In this document: positions 17,788-26,701 of the stretch, piece by piece
Layout of the letters: each line of letters begins with the position of its first letter
Numbering within the stretch: position 1 is the first letter of the stretch
NCBI GenBank assembly: GCA_019418605.1
Contig: DYBN01000027.1
Span: 1-64,000 of the forward strand
Reading direction: 5' to 3'
Source: Sutterella sp.
Lineage (GTDB): Bacteria; Pseudomonadota; Gammaproteobacteria; Burkholderiales; Burkholderiaceae_F
Length of the DNA stretch: 64,000 nt
The notes under the pieces: generated by a model
What the model was told of the DNA's origin: nothing
Databases searched by the model: none
What the model saw: the letters and a program-made list of their open reading frames with translations, nothing else
Translations under genes and position numbers: made by a program

Positions 17788-18010
17788 CAATCGATTCGAT
17801 TTTTTAAGCGTTCGCCATCTTCCGATGAAACTTTGAAAGTTTCAGAGACGAGGGAAGGGGGCGGGCGCGTTTTGCGTCGCTTCTGGCACACCAAAGCAAT
17901 CGATCGGCGTTGCGAACACTCTCTAAAAAAGACAAGTTCGAACCTCCCGTCGTGAAGCGATTTTTCTAAAAGTACGGTCCCGGCCAATCGCAGCCGGGGT
18001 GGAGATATAA
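17788..18010 (+). promoter_or_regulatory. Unusual structured spacer between rpsJ and rplC
   Basis: The 223-nt spacer has no gene. It contains a perfect 19-bp palindrome (TGAAACTTT-G-AAAGTTTCA, 17826-17844) and a hairpin CCCGGC-8 nt-GCCGGG at 17979-17998 directly before the rplC ribosome site. In E. coli the L4-responsive leader lies before rpsJ; here the rpsJ leader is too short, so this spacer may have taken over a regulatory role. Confidence 0.5.
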
Positions 18011-18655
18011 ATGAGTGATAAGCTCGGCTTAGTCGGCCGCAAGATCGGCATGACGCGCATCTTCCAGGACGACGGCACGTCTGTTCCTGTGACGGTGATC
18101 GACGTGTCCGGCAACCGCGTGATGGCGGTCAAGACGGTTGAAACCGACGGCTATAACGCAATCCAGGTCGCGTTCGGCTCCAAGAAGCCCTCGCGCGTCA
18201 ACAAGGCGCTCGCCGGCCAGTTTTCGAAGGCCGGCATCGAAGCTGCCGCCACGTTGAAAGAGTTCCATATCGATGCTGACAAGGTTGCCGAATACAAGCC
18301 CGGCACCGTCCTCGGCGCCGATCTGTTCACGGCCGGCCAGAAGGTCGACGTGACCGGCACCACCATCGGTAAGGGTTTTGCCGGCGCCATCAAGCGCCAC
18401 CACTTCAAGTCCAACCGCGCCACGCACGGCAACTCCGTGACGACCCGCGCTCCCGGCTCCATCGGCAACCGCCAGGATCCGGGCCGCGTGTTCCCCGGCA
18501 AGCGCATGGCGGGCCATCTCGGCGCCGCTCAGCGCACGACCCAGAATCTCGTGGTTGCGCGTGTTGACGCTGAACGTGGTCTTCTGCTCGTCCGCGGCGC
18601 CGTTCCCGGCTCCAAGGGCGGGGAAGTCATCGTCCGCGCGGCGGTCAAGGCCTAA
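18011..18655 (+). CDS. rplC: 50S ribosomal protein L3
   Basis: The 214-residue protein starts MSDKLGLVGRKIGMTRIF and carries the central extension GSIGNRQDPGRVFPGKRMAGH that reaches the peptidyl-transferase centre. A strong GGAG site precedes the ATG, directly after a hairpin. Length matches beta- and gammaproteobacterial L3. It is followed by rplD after 12 nt. Confidence 0.98.
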   Translation: MSDKLGLVGRKIGMTRIFQDDGTSVPVTVIDVSGNRVMAVKTVETDGYNAIQVAFGSKKPSRVNKALAGQFSKAGIEAAATLKEFHIDADKVAEYKPGTVLGADLFTAGQKVDVTGTTIGKGFAGAIKRHHFKSNRATHGNSVTTRAPGSIGNRQDPGRVFPGKRMAGHLGAAQRTTQNLVVARVDAERGLLLVRGAVPGSKGGEVIVRAAVKA

Positions 18656-18667
18656 TAGGAGCGATCA

Positions 18668-19288
18668 ATGGAACTCAATGTACTCAATGAACAGGGTCAG
18701 GAAACGGGCAAGCAGTCCGCCTCCGATGCCGTGTTCGGCCGCGAATACAACGAAGCGCTGGTGCACCAGCTCGTGGTTGCCTATCAGGCCAACGCCCGTC
18801 AGGGCACGCGTGCTCAGCTGAGCCGTGAATTCGTGCGTCACTCGACCAAGAAGCCCTGGCGTCAGAAGGGCACGGGCCGCGCCCGCAGCGGCATGACCTC
18901 TTCTCCGTTGTGGCGTGGAGGCGGCCGCGCCTTCCCGAATTCTCCCGAGGAGAATTTCAGCCACAAGGTGAACAAGAAGGCCTATCGCGCCGCCATGGCC
19001 GTGATTTACTCCAAGCTCGTCGCCGACGGCCGTCTGGTGGTGATCGACTCCATCGGCGCCGAAAGCCCCAAGACCAAGGAGTTCGCCGCCAAGCTCAAGA
19101 CCATGGGTCTCGACCACGTGATGATCATCACCGAGTCCGTGGACGACAACCTTTTCCTGGCTTCCCGCAACTTGAAGAATGTGCTCGTTGTGGAGCCGCG
19201 TTATGCTGATCCGCTCTCCCTGATCTTCTACCACAAGGTGGTGGTTACCAAGGGTGCGGTCGCCAAGCTCGAGGAGATGCTGGGATGA
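18668..19288 (+). CDS. rplD: 50S ribosomal protein L4
   Basis: The 206-residue protein has the internal loop KKPWRQKGTGRARSGM that lines the exit tunnel and the globular C-terminal domain. In E. coli L4 also represses the S10 operon; whether it does so here is open because the usual leader is missing. Its stop overlaps the rplW start (ATGA), implying translational coupling. Confidence 0.97.
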   Translation: MELNVLNEQGQETGKQSASDAVFGREYNEALVHQLVVAYQANARQGTRAQLSREFVRHSTKKPWRQKGTGRARSGMTSSPLWRGGGRAFPNSPEENFSHKVNKKAYRAAMAVIYSKLVADGRLVVIDSIGAESPKTKEFAAKLKTMGLDHVMIITESVDDNLFLASRNLKNVLVVEPRYADPLSLIFYHKVVVTKGAVAKLEEMLG

Positions 19289-19584
19289 ACCAAGAACGTC
19301 TGTTGAAGGTCCTCGTTGGTCCGATCATCTCGGAGAAGGCCACGTTTATTGCCGAGAAGAACCGGCAGTACGCCTTCGTGGTGGCTCCCGACGCAACGAA
19401 GACGGAAGTCAAGGCCGCTGTGGAACTGTGCTTCAAGGTGCAGGTGAGCAGCGTTCAGATTCTGACCCTCAAGGGCAAGAAGAAGCGTTTCGGCCGCAAC
19501 ATGGGTGCACGCAGCGACGTGCGCAAGGCCTACGTGACCCTCAAGGAAGGTCAGGACATTAACTTCTTGGATGAGGTGAAGTAA
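19285..19584 (+). CDS. rplW: 50S ribosomal protein L23
   Basis: The 99-residue protein contains VGPIISEKAT and KAYVTLKEGQ, typical of L23, which surrounds the tunnel exit and docks trigger factor and the signal recognition particle. It overlaps rplD by 4 bp and the rplB start by 1 bp. Confidence 0.97.
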   Translation: MNQERLLKVLVGPIISEKATFIAEKNRQYAFVVAPDATKTEVKAAVELCFKVQVSSVQILTLKGKKKRFGRNMGARSDVRKAYVTLKEGQDINFLDEVK

Positions 19585-20411
19585 TGGCTCTCGTCAAACT
19601 TAAGCCGACCTCGCCCGGCCGCCGTCACGCGGTCAAGGTCGTTACTCCCGGTCTGCATAAGGGAAAGCCCTTTGCCGCGTTGACCGAGAAGAAGAATCGC
19701 GGTTCCGGCCGCAACAGCAACGGCCACATTACGTGCCGTCACAAGGGCGGCGGCTCCAAGCGCGCCTATCGCCTGATCGACTTCCTGCGCAACAAGGACA
19801 ACATTGCAGCCCGCGTCGAGCGCATCGAATACGATCCGAACCGCTCCGCGCACATCGCTCTCGTGCTCTACGCCGACGGCGAGCGCCGCTACATCATCTG
19901 CCCGAAGGGGCTCAATGTGGGCGACACGATCATGAGCGGCCAGGAAGCCCCGATCAAGGTGGGCAACGCTCTGCCGCTGCGCAACATTCCGGTCGGCTCG
20001 ACCATTCACTGCATTGAAATGCTCCCCGGCAAGGGTGCGCAGCTCGTGCGTTCGGCCGGTGCCTACGCGCAGCTCATCGCCCGCGAGGGCGCCTATGCGC
20101 AGATTCGTCTGCGCTCGGGCGAAGTGCGCCGCATTCTGATCGAGTGCCGCGCCACCATCGGCACGGTGGGCAATGAAGAAAACAGCCTGCGTGAACTCGG
20201 CAAGGCCGGCGCCACCCGCTGGCGCGGCATCCGCCCGACCGTTCGCGGCAAGGTGATGAACCCGGTGGATCACCCGCACGGCGGCGGCGAAGGCCGCACC
20301 GGTACGGGCCGCGCGCCTGTCACGCCGTGGGGCCAGCTCACCAAGGGCTACCGCACTCGCAACTCCAAGCGCACCGACGGCATGATCGTCTCGCGCCGCT
20401 ATGACAAGTAA
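19584..20411 (+). CDS. rplB: 50S ribosomal protein L2
   Basis: The 275-residue protein has the conserved VMNPVDHPHGGGEGR stretch, whose His lies near the peptidyl-transferase centre, and the C-terminal RTRNSKRTDGMIVSRR. Length is canonical. The start codon shares its first base with the rplW stop. Confidence 0.98.
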   Translation: MALVKLKPTSPGRRHAVKVVTPGLHKGKPFAALTEKKNRGSGRNSNGHITCRHKGGGSKRAYRLIDFLRNKDNIAARVERIEYDPNRSAHIALVLYADGERRYIICPKGLNVGDTIMSGQEAPIKVGNALPLRNIPVGSTIHCIEMLPGKGAQLVRSAGAYAQLIAREGAYAQIRLRSGEVRRILIECRATIGTVGNEENSLRELGKAGATRWRGIRPTVRGKVMNPVDHPHGGGEGRTGTGRAPVTPWGQLTKGYRTRNSKRTDGMIVSRRYDK

Positions 20412-20423
20412 GGGGGCTCGTAA

Positions 20424-20702
20424 ATGTCTCGTTCGTTAAAGAAAGGGCCCTTTGTTGACGGGTCCCTGATGAAGAAAGTTGAGGCCGCCCAGGCCAGCCG
20501 CGACAAGCGGCCCCTGAAGACCTGGTCTCGCCGCTCGACCATTCTTCCGGAGTTCATCGGCCTGACGATCGCCGTGCACAACGGCCGCCAGCATGTGCCG
20601 GTGTACATCAATGAAAACATGGTTGGCCACAAGCTCGGCGAATTCGCGCTGACCCGCACGTTCCACGGTCACGCCGCCGACGCCAAGAAGGTCAAGGGGT
20701 AA
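20424..20702 (+). CDS. rpsS: 30S ribosomal protein S19
   Basis: The 92-residue protein begins MSRSLKKGPFVD and ends with the GEFALTRTFHGHAADAKK region, both diagnostic of S19, which sits in the head of the small subunit. Length equals that of E. coli S19. It follows rplB after 12 nt and precedes rplV by 4 nt. Confidence 0.98.
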   Translation: MSRSLKKGPFVDGSLMKKVEAAQASRDKRPLKTWSRRSTILPEFIGLTIAVHNGRQHVPVYINENMVGHKLGEFALTRTFHGHAADAKKVKG

Positions 20703-20706
20703 TTAA

Positions 20707-21039
20707 ATGGAAACTACTGCAATCGTTCGTGGCGTTCGCCTCTCGGCTCAGAAGGGCCGTCTGGTCGCCGACCTGGTTCGCGGTAAGCCCGTGGACAAGG
20801 CCCTCAACATCCTGCGCTACACGCAGAAGCGCGCCGCCGGCATCATCCTCAAGGCGCTGGAATCTGCGATCGCCAATGCCGAACACAACGACGGTGCCGA
20901 CATCGACGAGCTGTACGTAACCAAGATCTACGTGGAAAAGGCCACGACGCTGCGCCGCTTCGGCGCCCGCGCCAAGGGCCGCGGTACGCGTATCAACAAG
21001 CAGACGGCCCACATCTTCGTGACCGTCGGCGACAAGTAA
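20707..21039 (+). CDS. rplV: 50S ribosomal protein L22
   Basis: The 110-residue protein has the typical GVRLSAQKGRLVADLVRG start and the long beta-hairpin RRFGARAKGRGTRI that reaches the exit tunnel, where macrolide-resistance changes occur in other species. Length is canonical. Confidence 0.97.
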   Translation: METTAIVRGVRLSAQKGRLVADLVRGKPVDKALNILRYTQKRAAGIILKALESAIANAEHNDGADIDELYVTKIYVEKATTLRRFGARAKGRGTRINKQTAHIFVTVGDK

Positions 21040-21053
21040 AAGGAAGGTGGACC

Positions 21054-21842
<789 letters not shown>

Positions 21843-21844
21843 GA

Positions 21845-22261
21845 ATGCTGCAACCGAATCGTACAAAGTACCGTAAGGATCAGAAGGGCCGCAACTACGG
21901 TTTGGCCCAGCGCGGCGCCAACGTGAGCTTCGGTGAGTTTGGCCTGAAGGTGGTCGAACGCGGCCGCCTGACGGCTCGTCAGATCGAAGCCGCTCGTCGT
22001 GCGCTCACCCGCCACATCAAGCGCGGCGGACGCGTTTGGATCCGCGTCTTCCCGGACAAGCCCATTTCGAGCAAGCCCGCTGAGGTGCGTATGGGCAACG
22101 GCAAGGGCAACCCCGAGTACTGGGTCGCCCTCGTGCAGCCGGGCCGCGTTATCTATGAAATGGACGGCGTCGACGAACAGCTCGCCCGCGAAGCCTTTGC
22201 GCTGGCCGCCGCGAAGCTGCCTCTGAAGACGAAGTTCGTTGTCCGCCAGATCGGCATGTAA
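21845..22261 (+). CDS. rplP: 50S ribosomal protein L16
   Basis: The 138-residue protein begins MLQPNRTKYRKDQKGRN and shows RRALTRHIKRGGRVWIRVFP, typical of L16 near the A-site tRNA. RMGNGKGNPE contains the conserved Arg region that can be hydroxylated in some bacteria. Length is canonical. It is coupled closely to rpsC. Confidence 0.98.
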   Translation: MLQPNRTKYRKDQKGRNYGLAQRGANVSFGEFGLKVVERGRLTARQIEAARRALTRHIKRGGRVWIRVFPDKPISSKPAEVRMGNGKGNPEYWVALVQPGRVIYEMDGVDEQLAREAFALAAAKLPLKTKFVVRQIGM

Positions 22262-22273
22262 GGAGAGACGGAC

Positions 22274-22468
22274 ATGAAAGCAAAAGAACTGCGCGCCATG
22301 GATGAGGCCGCGCTCACCAAGGAGTTGAACGACCTGCTCACCACGCACTTCAAGCTGCGCGTGCAGAAGGCCACGCAACAGCTCCAGAACACGAATCTGC
22401 TGCGCACGACGCGTCGAGACATCGCGCGCGTTCGCACGATTCTCGCTCAGAAGGCGGCTGCGAAATGA
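22274..22468 (+). CDS. rpmC: 50S ribosomal protein L29
   Basis: The 64-residue protein is an all-helical L29 (MKAKELRAMDEAALTKELN, RRDIARVRTIL). Length matches E. coli L29 (63). Its stop codon overlaps the rpsQ start as ATGA. GGAGAG precedes the ATG. Confidence 0.96.
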   Translation: MKAKELRAMDEAALTKELNDLLTTHFKLRVQKATQQLQNTNLLRTTRRDIARVRTILAQKAAAK

Positions 22469-22743
22469 CCGAAAACAACGTTGAAATGAAAAAGCTCACC
22501 CGAACCCTCATCGGGACGGTGACGAGCGACAAGATGGACAAGACCGTGACGGTCCTCGTGGAGCGTCGCGTCAAGCACCCCCTGTACGGCAAGTACGTCG
22601 TCGAGAGCAAGAAGTATCACGCTCATGACGAGACGAACCAGTGCGGCGTGGGCGATCGCGTCGAAATCGCCGAGACGCGTCCGGTTTCCAAGACCAAGGC
22701 CTGGACCGTGACCCGCGTGCTCGAGAAGGCCGTGATCATCTAG
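22465..22743 (+). CDS. rpsQ: 30S ribosomal protein S17
   Basis: The 92-residue protein has the OB-fold S17 signature: RTLIGTVTSDKMDKTVTVLV, YHAHDETNQCGVGDRVEI and ETRPVSKTKAW. It is slightly longer than the 84-residue E. coli protein at the N-terminus. It is the last gene before a 278-nt gap and an internal promoter. Confidence 0.97.
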   Translation: MTENNVEMKKLTRTLIGTVTSDKMDKTVTVLVERRVKHPLYGKYVVESKKYHAHDETNQCGVGDRVEIAETRPVSKTKAWTVTRVLEKAVII

Positions 22744-22763
22744 TCGAGTCCGCTCGAAAAAAT

Positions 22764-22792
22764 TTGCAAGTTGCAGAGTTCCTCTGTATACT
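22764..22792 (+). promoter_or_regulatory. Internal promoter for the spc operon
   Basis: TTGCAA (22764-22769) and TATACT (22787-22792) are 17 bp apart. This would start a transcript about 220 nt before rplN, separating S10 and spc transcription units. Confidence 0.8.
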
Positions 22793-22799
22793 TGCGCAC

Positions 22800-23021
22800 T
22801 CGCGTAAATGCCGACCCCCAACAGGGTCGGCGTTTGCGTCGAAAATTCAGGGCTGCAGCGCCGTGCCGCTTCCGCCCGCCGCGACCTTGGCAGGGGACAT
22901 ACCTGCGCCAAAGGGCTGCCGGCGGGTTGATTCTCCAGGGACGCCGGCGCATTTTGCGGTCTTTCTCCCGGACGGGACCAATACTATCCGTACTACGGAA
23001 TAAGTTGGAATTTACAAAGCC
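22800..23021 (+). promoter_or_regulatory. Structured leader before rplN
   Basis: The predicted leader opens with a strong hairpin GCCGACCC-6 nt-GGGTCGGC (22810-22831) about ten bases after the expected start of transcription. A larger imperfect stem spans 22875-22926, closed by CCCGCC/GGCGGG and with an inner CCTTGGCAGG/CCTGCGCCAAAGG arm. No protein-coding sense is seen. Its role is unknown; translational control by an r-protein or attenuation is plausible. Confidence 0.5.
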
Positions 23022-23390
23022 ATGATTCAGATGCAAAGCAGGCTGGACGTCGCCGACAATACCGGCGCGCGTTCAGTGATGTGTTTTAAGGTGTTGGGCG
23101 GCTCCAAGCGCCGCTACGCAAACATCGGTGACGTCATCAAGGTTACGGTCAAGGAAGCTGCTCCGCGCGGGCGCGTCAAGAAGGGCGAGGTCTACAACGC
23201 TGTTGTGGTCCGCACCGCCAAGGGCGTGCGTCGTGCCGACGGCTCTCTGGTTCGTTTCGATGGCAACGCCGTCGTTTTGCTCAACTCGAAGTTGGAGCCT
23301 GTGGGCACCCGTATCTTCGGACCGGTCACGCGCGAGCTGCGTACCGAAAAGTTCATGAAGATCGTCTCACTTGCTCCCGAAGTCATTTAA
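23022..23390 (+). CDS. rplN: 50S ribosomal protein L14
   Basis: The 122-residue protein starts MIQMQSRLDVADNTGAR and ends with FMKIVSLAPEVI, the canonical ends of L14, which forms an intersubunit bridge. It is the first gene of the spc operon and has a long leader with its own promoter. Confidence 0.98.
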   Translation: MIQMQSRLDVADNTGARSVMCFKVLGGSKRRYANIGDVIKVTVKEAAPRGRVKKGEVYNAVVVRTAKGVRRADGSLVRFDGNAVVLLNSKLEPVGTRIFGPVTRELRTEKFMKIVSLAPEVI

Positions 23391-23402
23391 GGAGGCCGAC
23401 AG

Positions 23403-23723
23403 ATGCAACGCATCCGTAAAGGTGACGAAGTCATCGTCATCGCCGGCAAGGATAAGGGCGTCAAGGGTATCGTGACCGCCCGCACCGACGACCGTCACAT
23501 CGTGGTCGAAGGCGTCAACGTCGTCAAGAAGTGTGTTCGTCCCAACCCCATGACGGGCGTTGAGGGCGGCATTGTCGACAAGACTCTCCCGATCGATCAG
23601 TCCAACGTGATGCTCGTCAATCCTGCGACCGGCAAGGGCGACCGCGTCGGCTTCAAGGAAGTCGACGGCAAGAAGGTCCGCGTGTTCAAGAGCAATGGCG
23701 CCGTGGTCGGCGCCAAGGCGTAA
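23403..23723 (+). CDS. rplX: 50S ribosomal protein L24
   Basis: The 106-residue protein has a KOW motif near its N-terminus (RKGDEVIVIAGKDKGVKG) and is canonical in length. L24 initiates 50S assembly and lies at the tunnel exit. GGAGG precedes the ATG after a 12-nt gap from rplN. Confidence 0.97.
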   Translation: MQRIRKGDEVIVIAGKDKGVKGIVTARTDDRHIVVEGVNVVKKCVRPNPMTGVEGGIVDKTLPIDQSNVMLVNPATGKGDRVGFKEVDGKKVRVFKSNGAVVGAKA

Positions 23724-23735
23724 GGAGTAAGGACA

Positions 23736-24275
23736 ATGAGCCGTTTCCAGACTCTGTACCGTGAGCAGATTGTTCCCGAGCTCTCCAAGAAGTTCGGCTA
23801 CAAGACCCTCATGCAGGTTCCCCGCATCACCAAGATCACGCTCAACATGGGCGTCGGTGAAGCGGTCAACGACAAGAAGATGATCGACAACGCCGTTGCC
23901 GACATGACCAAGATCGCCGGCCAGAAGCCCGCCATCACCCGCACCCGCAAGGCCATCGCGAACTTCAAGATCCGCGAGAACATGCCCATCGGCTGCATGG
24001 TGACGCTGCGCGGCGAGCGCATGTACGACTTCCTTGACCGCCTTGTGACGATCGCCTTCCCGCGCGTGCGCGACTTCCGCGGCGTCTCGGGCCGCGCCTT
24101 CGACGGCCGCGGCAACTACAACATCGGCCTCAAGGAACAGATCATTTTCCCGGAAATCGAATACGACAAGATCGACGCGATCCGTGGTCTGAACATTTCC
24201 ATCACGACGACGGCGAAGACCGACGAAGAGGCCAAGGCCCTTCTGGCCGGTTTCCGCTTCCCGTTCCGCAATTGA
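23736..24275 (+). CDS. rplE: 50S ribosomal protein L5
   Basis: The 179-residue protein is the same length as E. coli L5. It has VPRITKITLNMGVGEA and the P-site-facing loop RDFRGVSGRAFDGRGNYNIG. It binds 5S rRNA together with L18. In E. coli, S8 represses the spc operon at this gene's start; I see no obvious copy of that site. Confidence 0.98.
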   Translation: MSRFQTLYREQIVPELSKKFGYKTLMQVPRITKITLNMGVGEAVNDKKMIDNAVADMTKIAGQKPAITRTRKAIANFKIRENMPIGCMVTLRGERMYDFLDRLVTIAFPRVRDFRGVSGRAFDGRGNYNIGLKEQIIFPEIEYDKIDAIRGLNISITTTAKTDEEAKALLAGFRFPFRN

Positions 24276-24291
24276 GATAGGTGCAAAACAA

Positions 24292-24597
24292 ATGGCGAAG
24301 TTATCTCTGATTAACCGCGAACACAAGCGCGAAGCCACCGTTGCGAAGTTCGCTGCCAAGCGCGCCGCCCTCAAGGCGATTATCAATGACGCTTCCCGCT
24401 CGATGGAAGAGCGCTACGAAGCCCGTCTTGCGCTGCAGGCTCTGCCGCGCAATGCGAGCCCCGTGCGTCTGCGCAACCGCTGCGGCCTCACCGGCCGTCC
24501 GCGCGGCACGTTCCGCAAGTTTGGCCTTGCGCGCGGCATGATCCGCGACGCGGCCATGCGTGGTGACATTCCCGGCCTCATCAAGGCCAGCTGGTAA
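24292..24597 (+). CDS. rpsN: 30S ribosomal protein S14, zinc-free form
   Basis: The 101-residue protein is the long, zinc-independent type: it lacks the CxxC-x12-CxxC motif of the short form and has RNRCGLTGRPRGTFRKFGL. The length equals E. coli S14. It lies between rplE and rpsH as expected. Confidence 0.97.
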   Translation: MAKLSLINREHKREATVAKFAAKRAALKAIINDASRSMEERYEARLALQALPRNASPVRLRNRCGLTGRPRGTFRKFGLARGMIRDAAMRGDIPGLIKASW

Positions 24598-24614
24598 GCG
24601 AGGAGATTACTGAC

Positions 24615-25010
24615 ATGAGTATGAGTGATCCGATCGCCGATATGCTGACCCGCATCCGCAACGGTCAGATCGTCGACAAGAGCGAAGTCGTGATGCCGAG
24701 CTCCAAGCTCAAGGTTGCCATCGCGCAGGTTCTCAAGGACGAGGGCTACATCGACGGCTTCTCCGTCGAAGTCAATGAAGGCAAGCCCCAGCTGCATATC
24801 GGCTTGAAGTACTATGCGGGCCGCCCCGTGATCGAACGCATTGAGCGCGTTTCGCGTCCCGGCCTGCGCATTTACAAGAACCATGAGTCCATTCCCCAGG
24901 TGATGAACGGCCTGGGCATTGCGATCGTCTCGACCCCCAAGGGCGTGATGACCGACCGCAAGGCCCGCGCCGCCGGCATCGGTGGTGAAGTGCTCTGCTA
25001 CGTTGCTTAA
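24615..25010 (+). CDS. rpsH: 30S ribosomal protein S8
   Basis: The 131-residue protein starts MSMSDPIADMLTRIRNGQ; the first ATG is preferred over the one two codons later because S8 from relatives has the same two-Met start. The C-terminal rRNA-binding segment STPKGVMTDRKAR is intact. S8 is a primary 16S rRNA binder and the spc operon repressor in E. coli. Confidence 0.98.
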   Translation: MSMSDPIADMLTRIRNGQIVDKSEVVMPSSKLKVAIAQVLKDEGYIDGFSVEVNEGKPQLHIGLKYYAGRPVIERIERVSRPGLRIYKNHESIPQVMNGLGIAIVSTPKGVMTDRKARAAGIGGEVLCYVA

Positions 25011-25024
25011 TCGGGAGGTGCAAT

Positions 25025-25558
25025 ATGTCTCGTATTGGTAAGCATCCCGTTGAGCTCGCCCAGGGCGTGACGGCGACGATTGCCGACGGCTTCATCACCG
25101 TCAAGGGCCCCAAGGGCGAAGTGAAGATGCACGTGCTGCCGCTCATCACGGTCGAGCAGGAAGGCAATACGCTGAAGTTCTCGCGCAACGACGAATCGCG
25201 CGAATCGAACATGAACGTGGGCACGATGCGCGCGCTCGTGGCCGACATGAACACGGGCGTCTCCAAGGGCTTTGAAAAGAAGCTCACGCTCGTGGGCGTG
25301 GGCTACCGTGCACAGGCCCAGGGCAACAAGCTCAACCTGCAGCTCGGCTTCTCGCACCCGGTCGTGCATGAAATGCCCGAGGGCGTCACCGTTGAAACCC
25401 CGAGCCAGACCGAAATCGTGGTGAAGGGCGCCGACAAGCAGAAGGTTGGCCAGACTGCCGCCGTCATTCGCAGCTACCGCGCTCCCGAACCCTACAAGGG
25501 CAAGGGCATCCGCTACGCTGACGAACGCGTGGTGATCAAGGAAACCAAGAAGAAGTAA
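25025..25558 (+). CDS. rplF: 50S ribosomal protein L6
   Basis: The 177-residue protein has two L6 repeats: the first with KGPKGEV and the second with GADKQKVGQTAAVIRSYRAPEPYKGKGIRY split over the conserved C-terminus. Length is identical to E. coli L6. It sits near the GTPase-associated centre. GGGAGG precedes the ATG. Confidence 0.98.
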   Translation: MSRIGKHPVELAQGVTATIADGFITVKGPKGEVKMHVLPLITVEQEGNTLKFSRNDESRESNMNVGTMRALVADMNTGVSKGFEKKLTLVGVGYRAQAQGNKLNLQLGFSHPVVHEMPEGVTVETPSQTEIVVKGADKQKVGQTAAVIRSYRAPEPYKGKGIRYADERVVIKETKKK

Positions 25559-25575
25559 AGCGGGGTTGTGAGACT

Positions 25576-25944
25576 ATGATCAACAAAAAGGAAAACCGTC
25601 TGCGCCGCGCCGGTGCCACCCGCGCCCGCATCAAGCTGCAGAAGGTCAATCGTCTGTCGGTGCACCGCACCAACCTGCACATCTACGCCAGCATCATCTC
25701 GGCTTCCGGTGACCGCGTTCTGGTGAGCGCCTCCACGGCCGAGGCCGAAGTGCGCGCCAAGCTCGCCGCCGAAGGCAAGAACGGCGGCAATGTGGCCGCC
25801 GCCAAGATCGTTGGCGCACGTCTGGCTGAGAAGGCCAAGGCCGCGGGCATCGAGTCCTGCGCCTTCGACCGCTCCGGTTATCGTTACCACGGCCGCGTTG
25901 CCGCGCTGGCCGAGGCCGCGCGCGAAGCCGGCCTCAAGTTCTAA
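25576..25944 (+). CDS. rplR: 50S ribosomal protein L18
   Basis: The 122-residue protein carries the N-terminal basic 5S-rRNA-binding tail (MINKKENRLRRAGATRARIK) and the C-terminal FDRSGYRYHGRVAALAEAAREAGL. Length is near the usual 117. It follows rplF by 17 nt and is followed by rpsE. Confidence 0.97.
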   Translation: MINKKENRLRRAGATRARIKLQKVNRLSVHRTNLHIYASIISASGDRVLVSASTAEAEVRAKLAAEGKNGGNVAAAKIVGARLAEKAKAAGIESCAFDRSGYRYHGRVAALAEAAREAGLKF

Positions 25945-25959
25945 TAGGAATCGAGGCTT

Positions 25960-26478
25960 ATGGCTAAGGTTGATAAGAAGAACGCCGTCGAAGAGATCGA
26001 TGACGGCATTCGCGAAAAGATGATTGCGGTCAACCGCGTCACCAAGGTCGTCAAGGGCGGCCGCATCATGGCGTTTGCCGCTTTGACGGTTGCCGGCGAC
26101 GGCAACGGCTCGATCGGCATGGGCACGGGCAAGAGCCGCGAAGTTCCGGCTTCCGTGAGCAAGGCCATGGAGCGTGCGCGCAAGAGCATGAAGAAGGTGC
26201 CCTTGAACAACGGCACGATCTTTCACGCCGTCGAGGGTCATCACGGCGCGAGCCGCGTGCTGCTGATGCCGGCTGCCGAAGGTACCGGCGTCATCGCCGG
26301 CGGCCCGATGCGCGCCGTGCTCGACGCCGTCGGCATCCGCAACGTGCTTGCGAAGGCCTACGGCTCGACCAACCCGTACAACATGGTTCGCGCCACGCTC
26401 AACGCGCTCGCCAACCTCCACTCGCCGGCCGAAATCGCCGCCAAGCGCGGCAAGACGGTCGAAGAGCTCACGGCCTAA
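25960..26478 (+). CDS. rpsE: 30S ribosomal protein S5
   Basis: The 172-residue protein shows NRVTKVVKGGRIMAFAAL, the loop where spectinomycin-resistance mutations map in other bacteria, and GTGVIAGGPMRAVLDAVG. Length is near the 167 of E. coli. S5 is part of the mRNA entry channel and proofreading interface. Confidence 0.98.
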   Translation: MAKVDKKNAVEEIDDGIREKMIAVNRVTKVVKGGRIMAFAALTVAGDGNGSIGMGTGKSREVPASVSKAMERARKSMKKVPLNNGTIFHAVEGHHGASRVLLMPAAEGTGVIAGGPMRAVLDAVGIRNVLAKAYGSTNPYNMVRATLNALANLHSPAEIAAKRGKTVEELTA

Positions 26479-26496
26479 TCGAGGAGATCGACAACA

Positions 26497-26682
26497 ATGT
26501 CTGAAACCAAGAAGACCGTGAAGGTCACGCTCGTCAAGAGCCCCATCGGCACGAGCCAGAAGCACCGTGCCACGCTGCTCGGTCTGGGCCTCAAGAAGAT
26601 GCACCAGACCCGCGAGCTCGAGGACACGCCCGCCGTGCGCGGAATGATCACCAAGGTGGCGTTCCTGCTGCGCGTTGAATGA
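26497..26682 (+). CDS. rpmD: 50S ribosomal protein L30
   Basis: The 61-residue protein has VKVTLVKSPIGTSQKHRATL and RGMITKVAFLLRVE, matching the short bacterial L30. A GAGGAG site lies upstream of the ATG. It precedes rplO by 19 nt. Confidence 0.97.
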   Translation: MSETKKTVKVTLVKSPIGTSQKHRATLLGLGLKKMHQTRELEDTPAVRGMITKVAFLLRVE

Positions 26683-26701
26683 TCCAGGAAGGAACAAGAA
26701 A

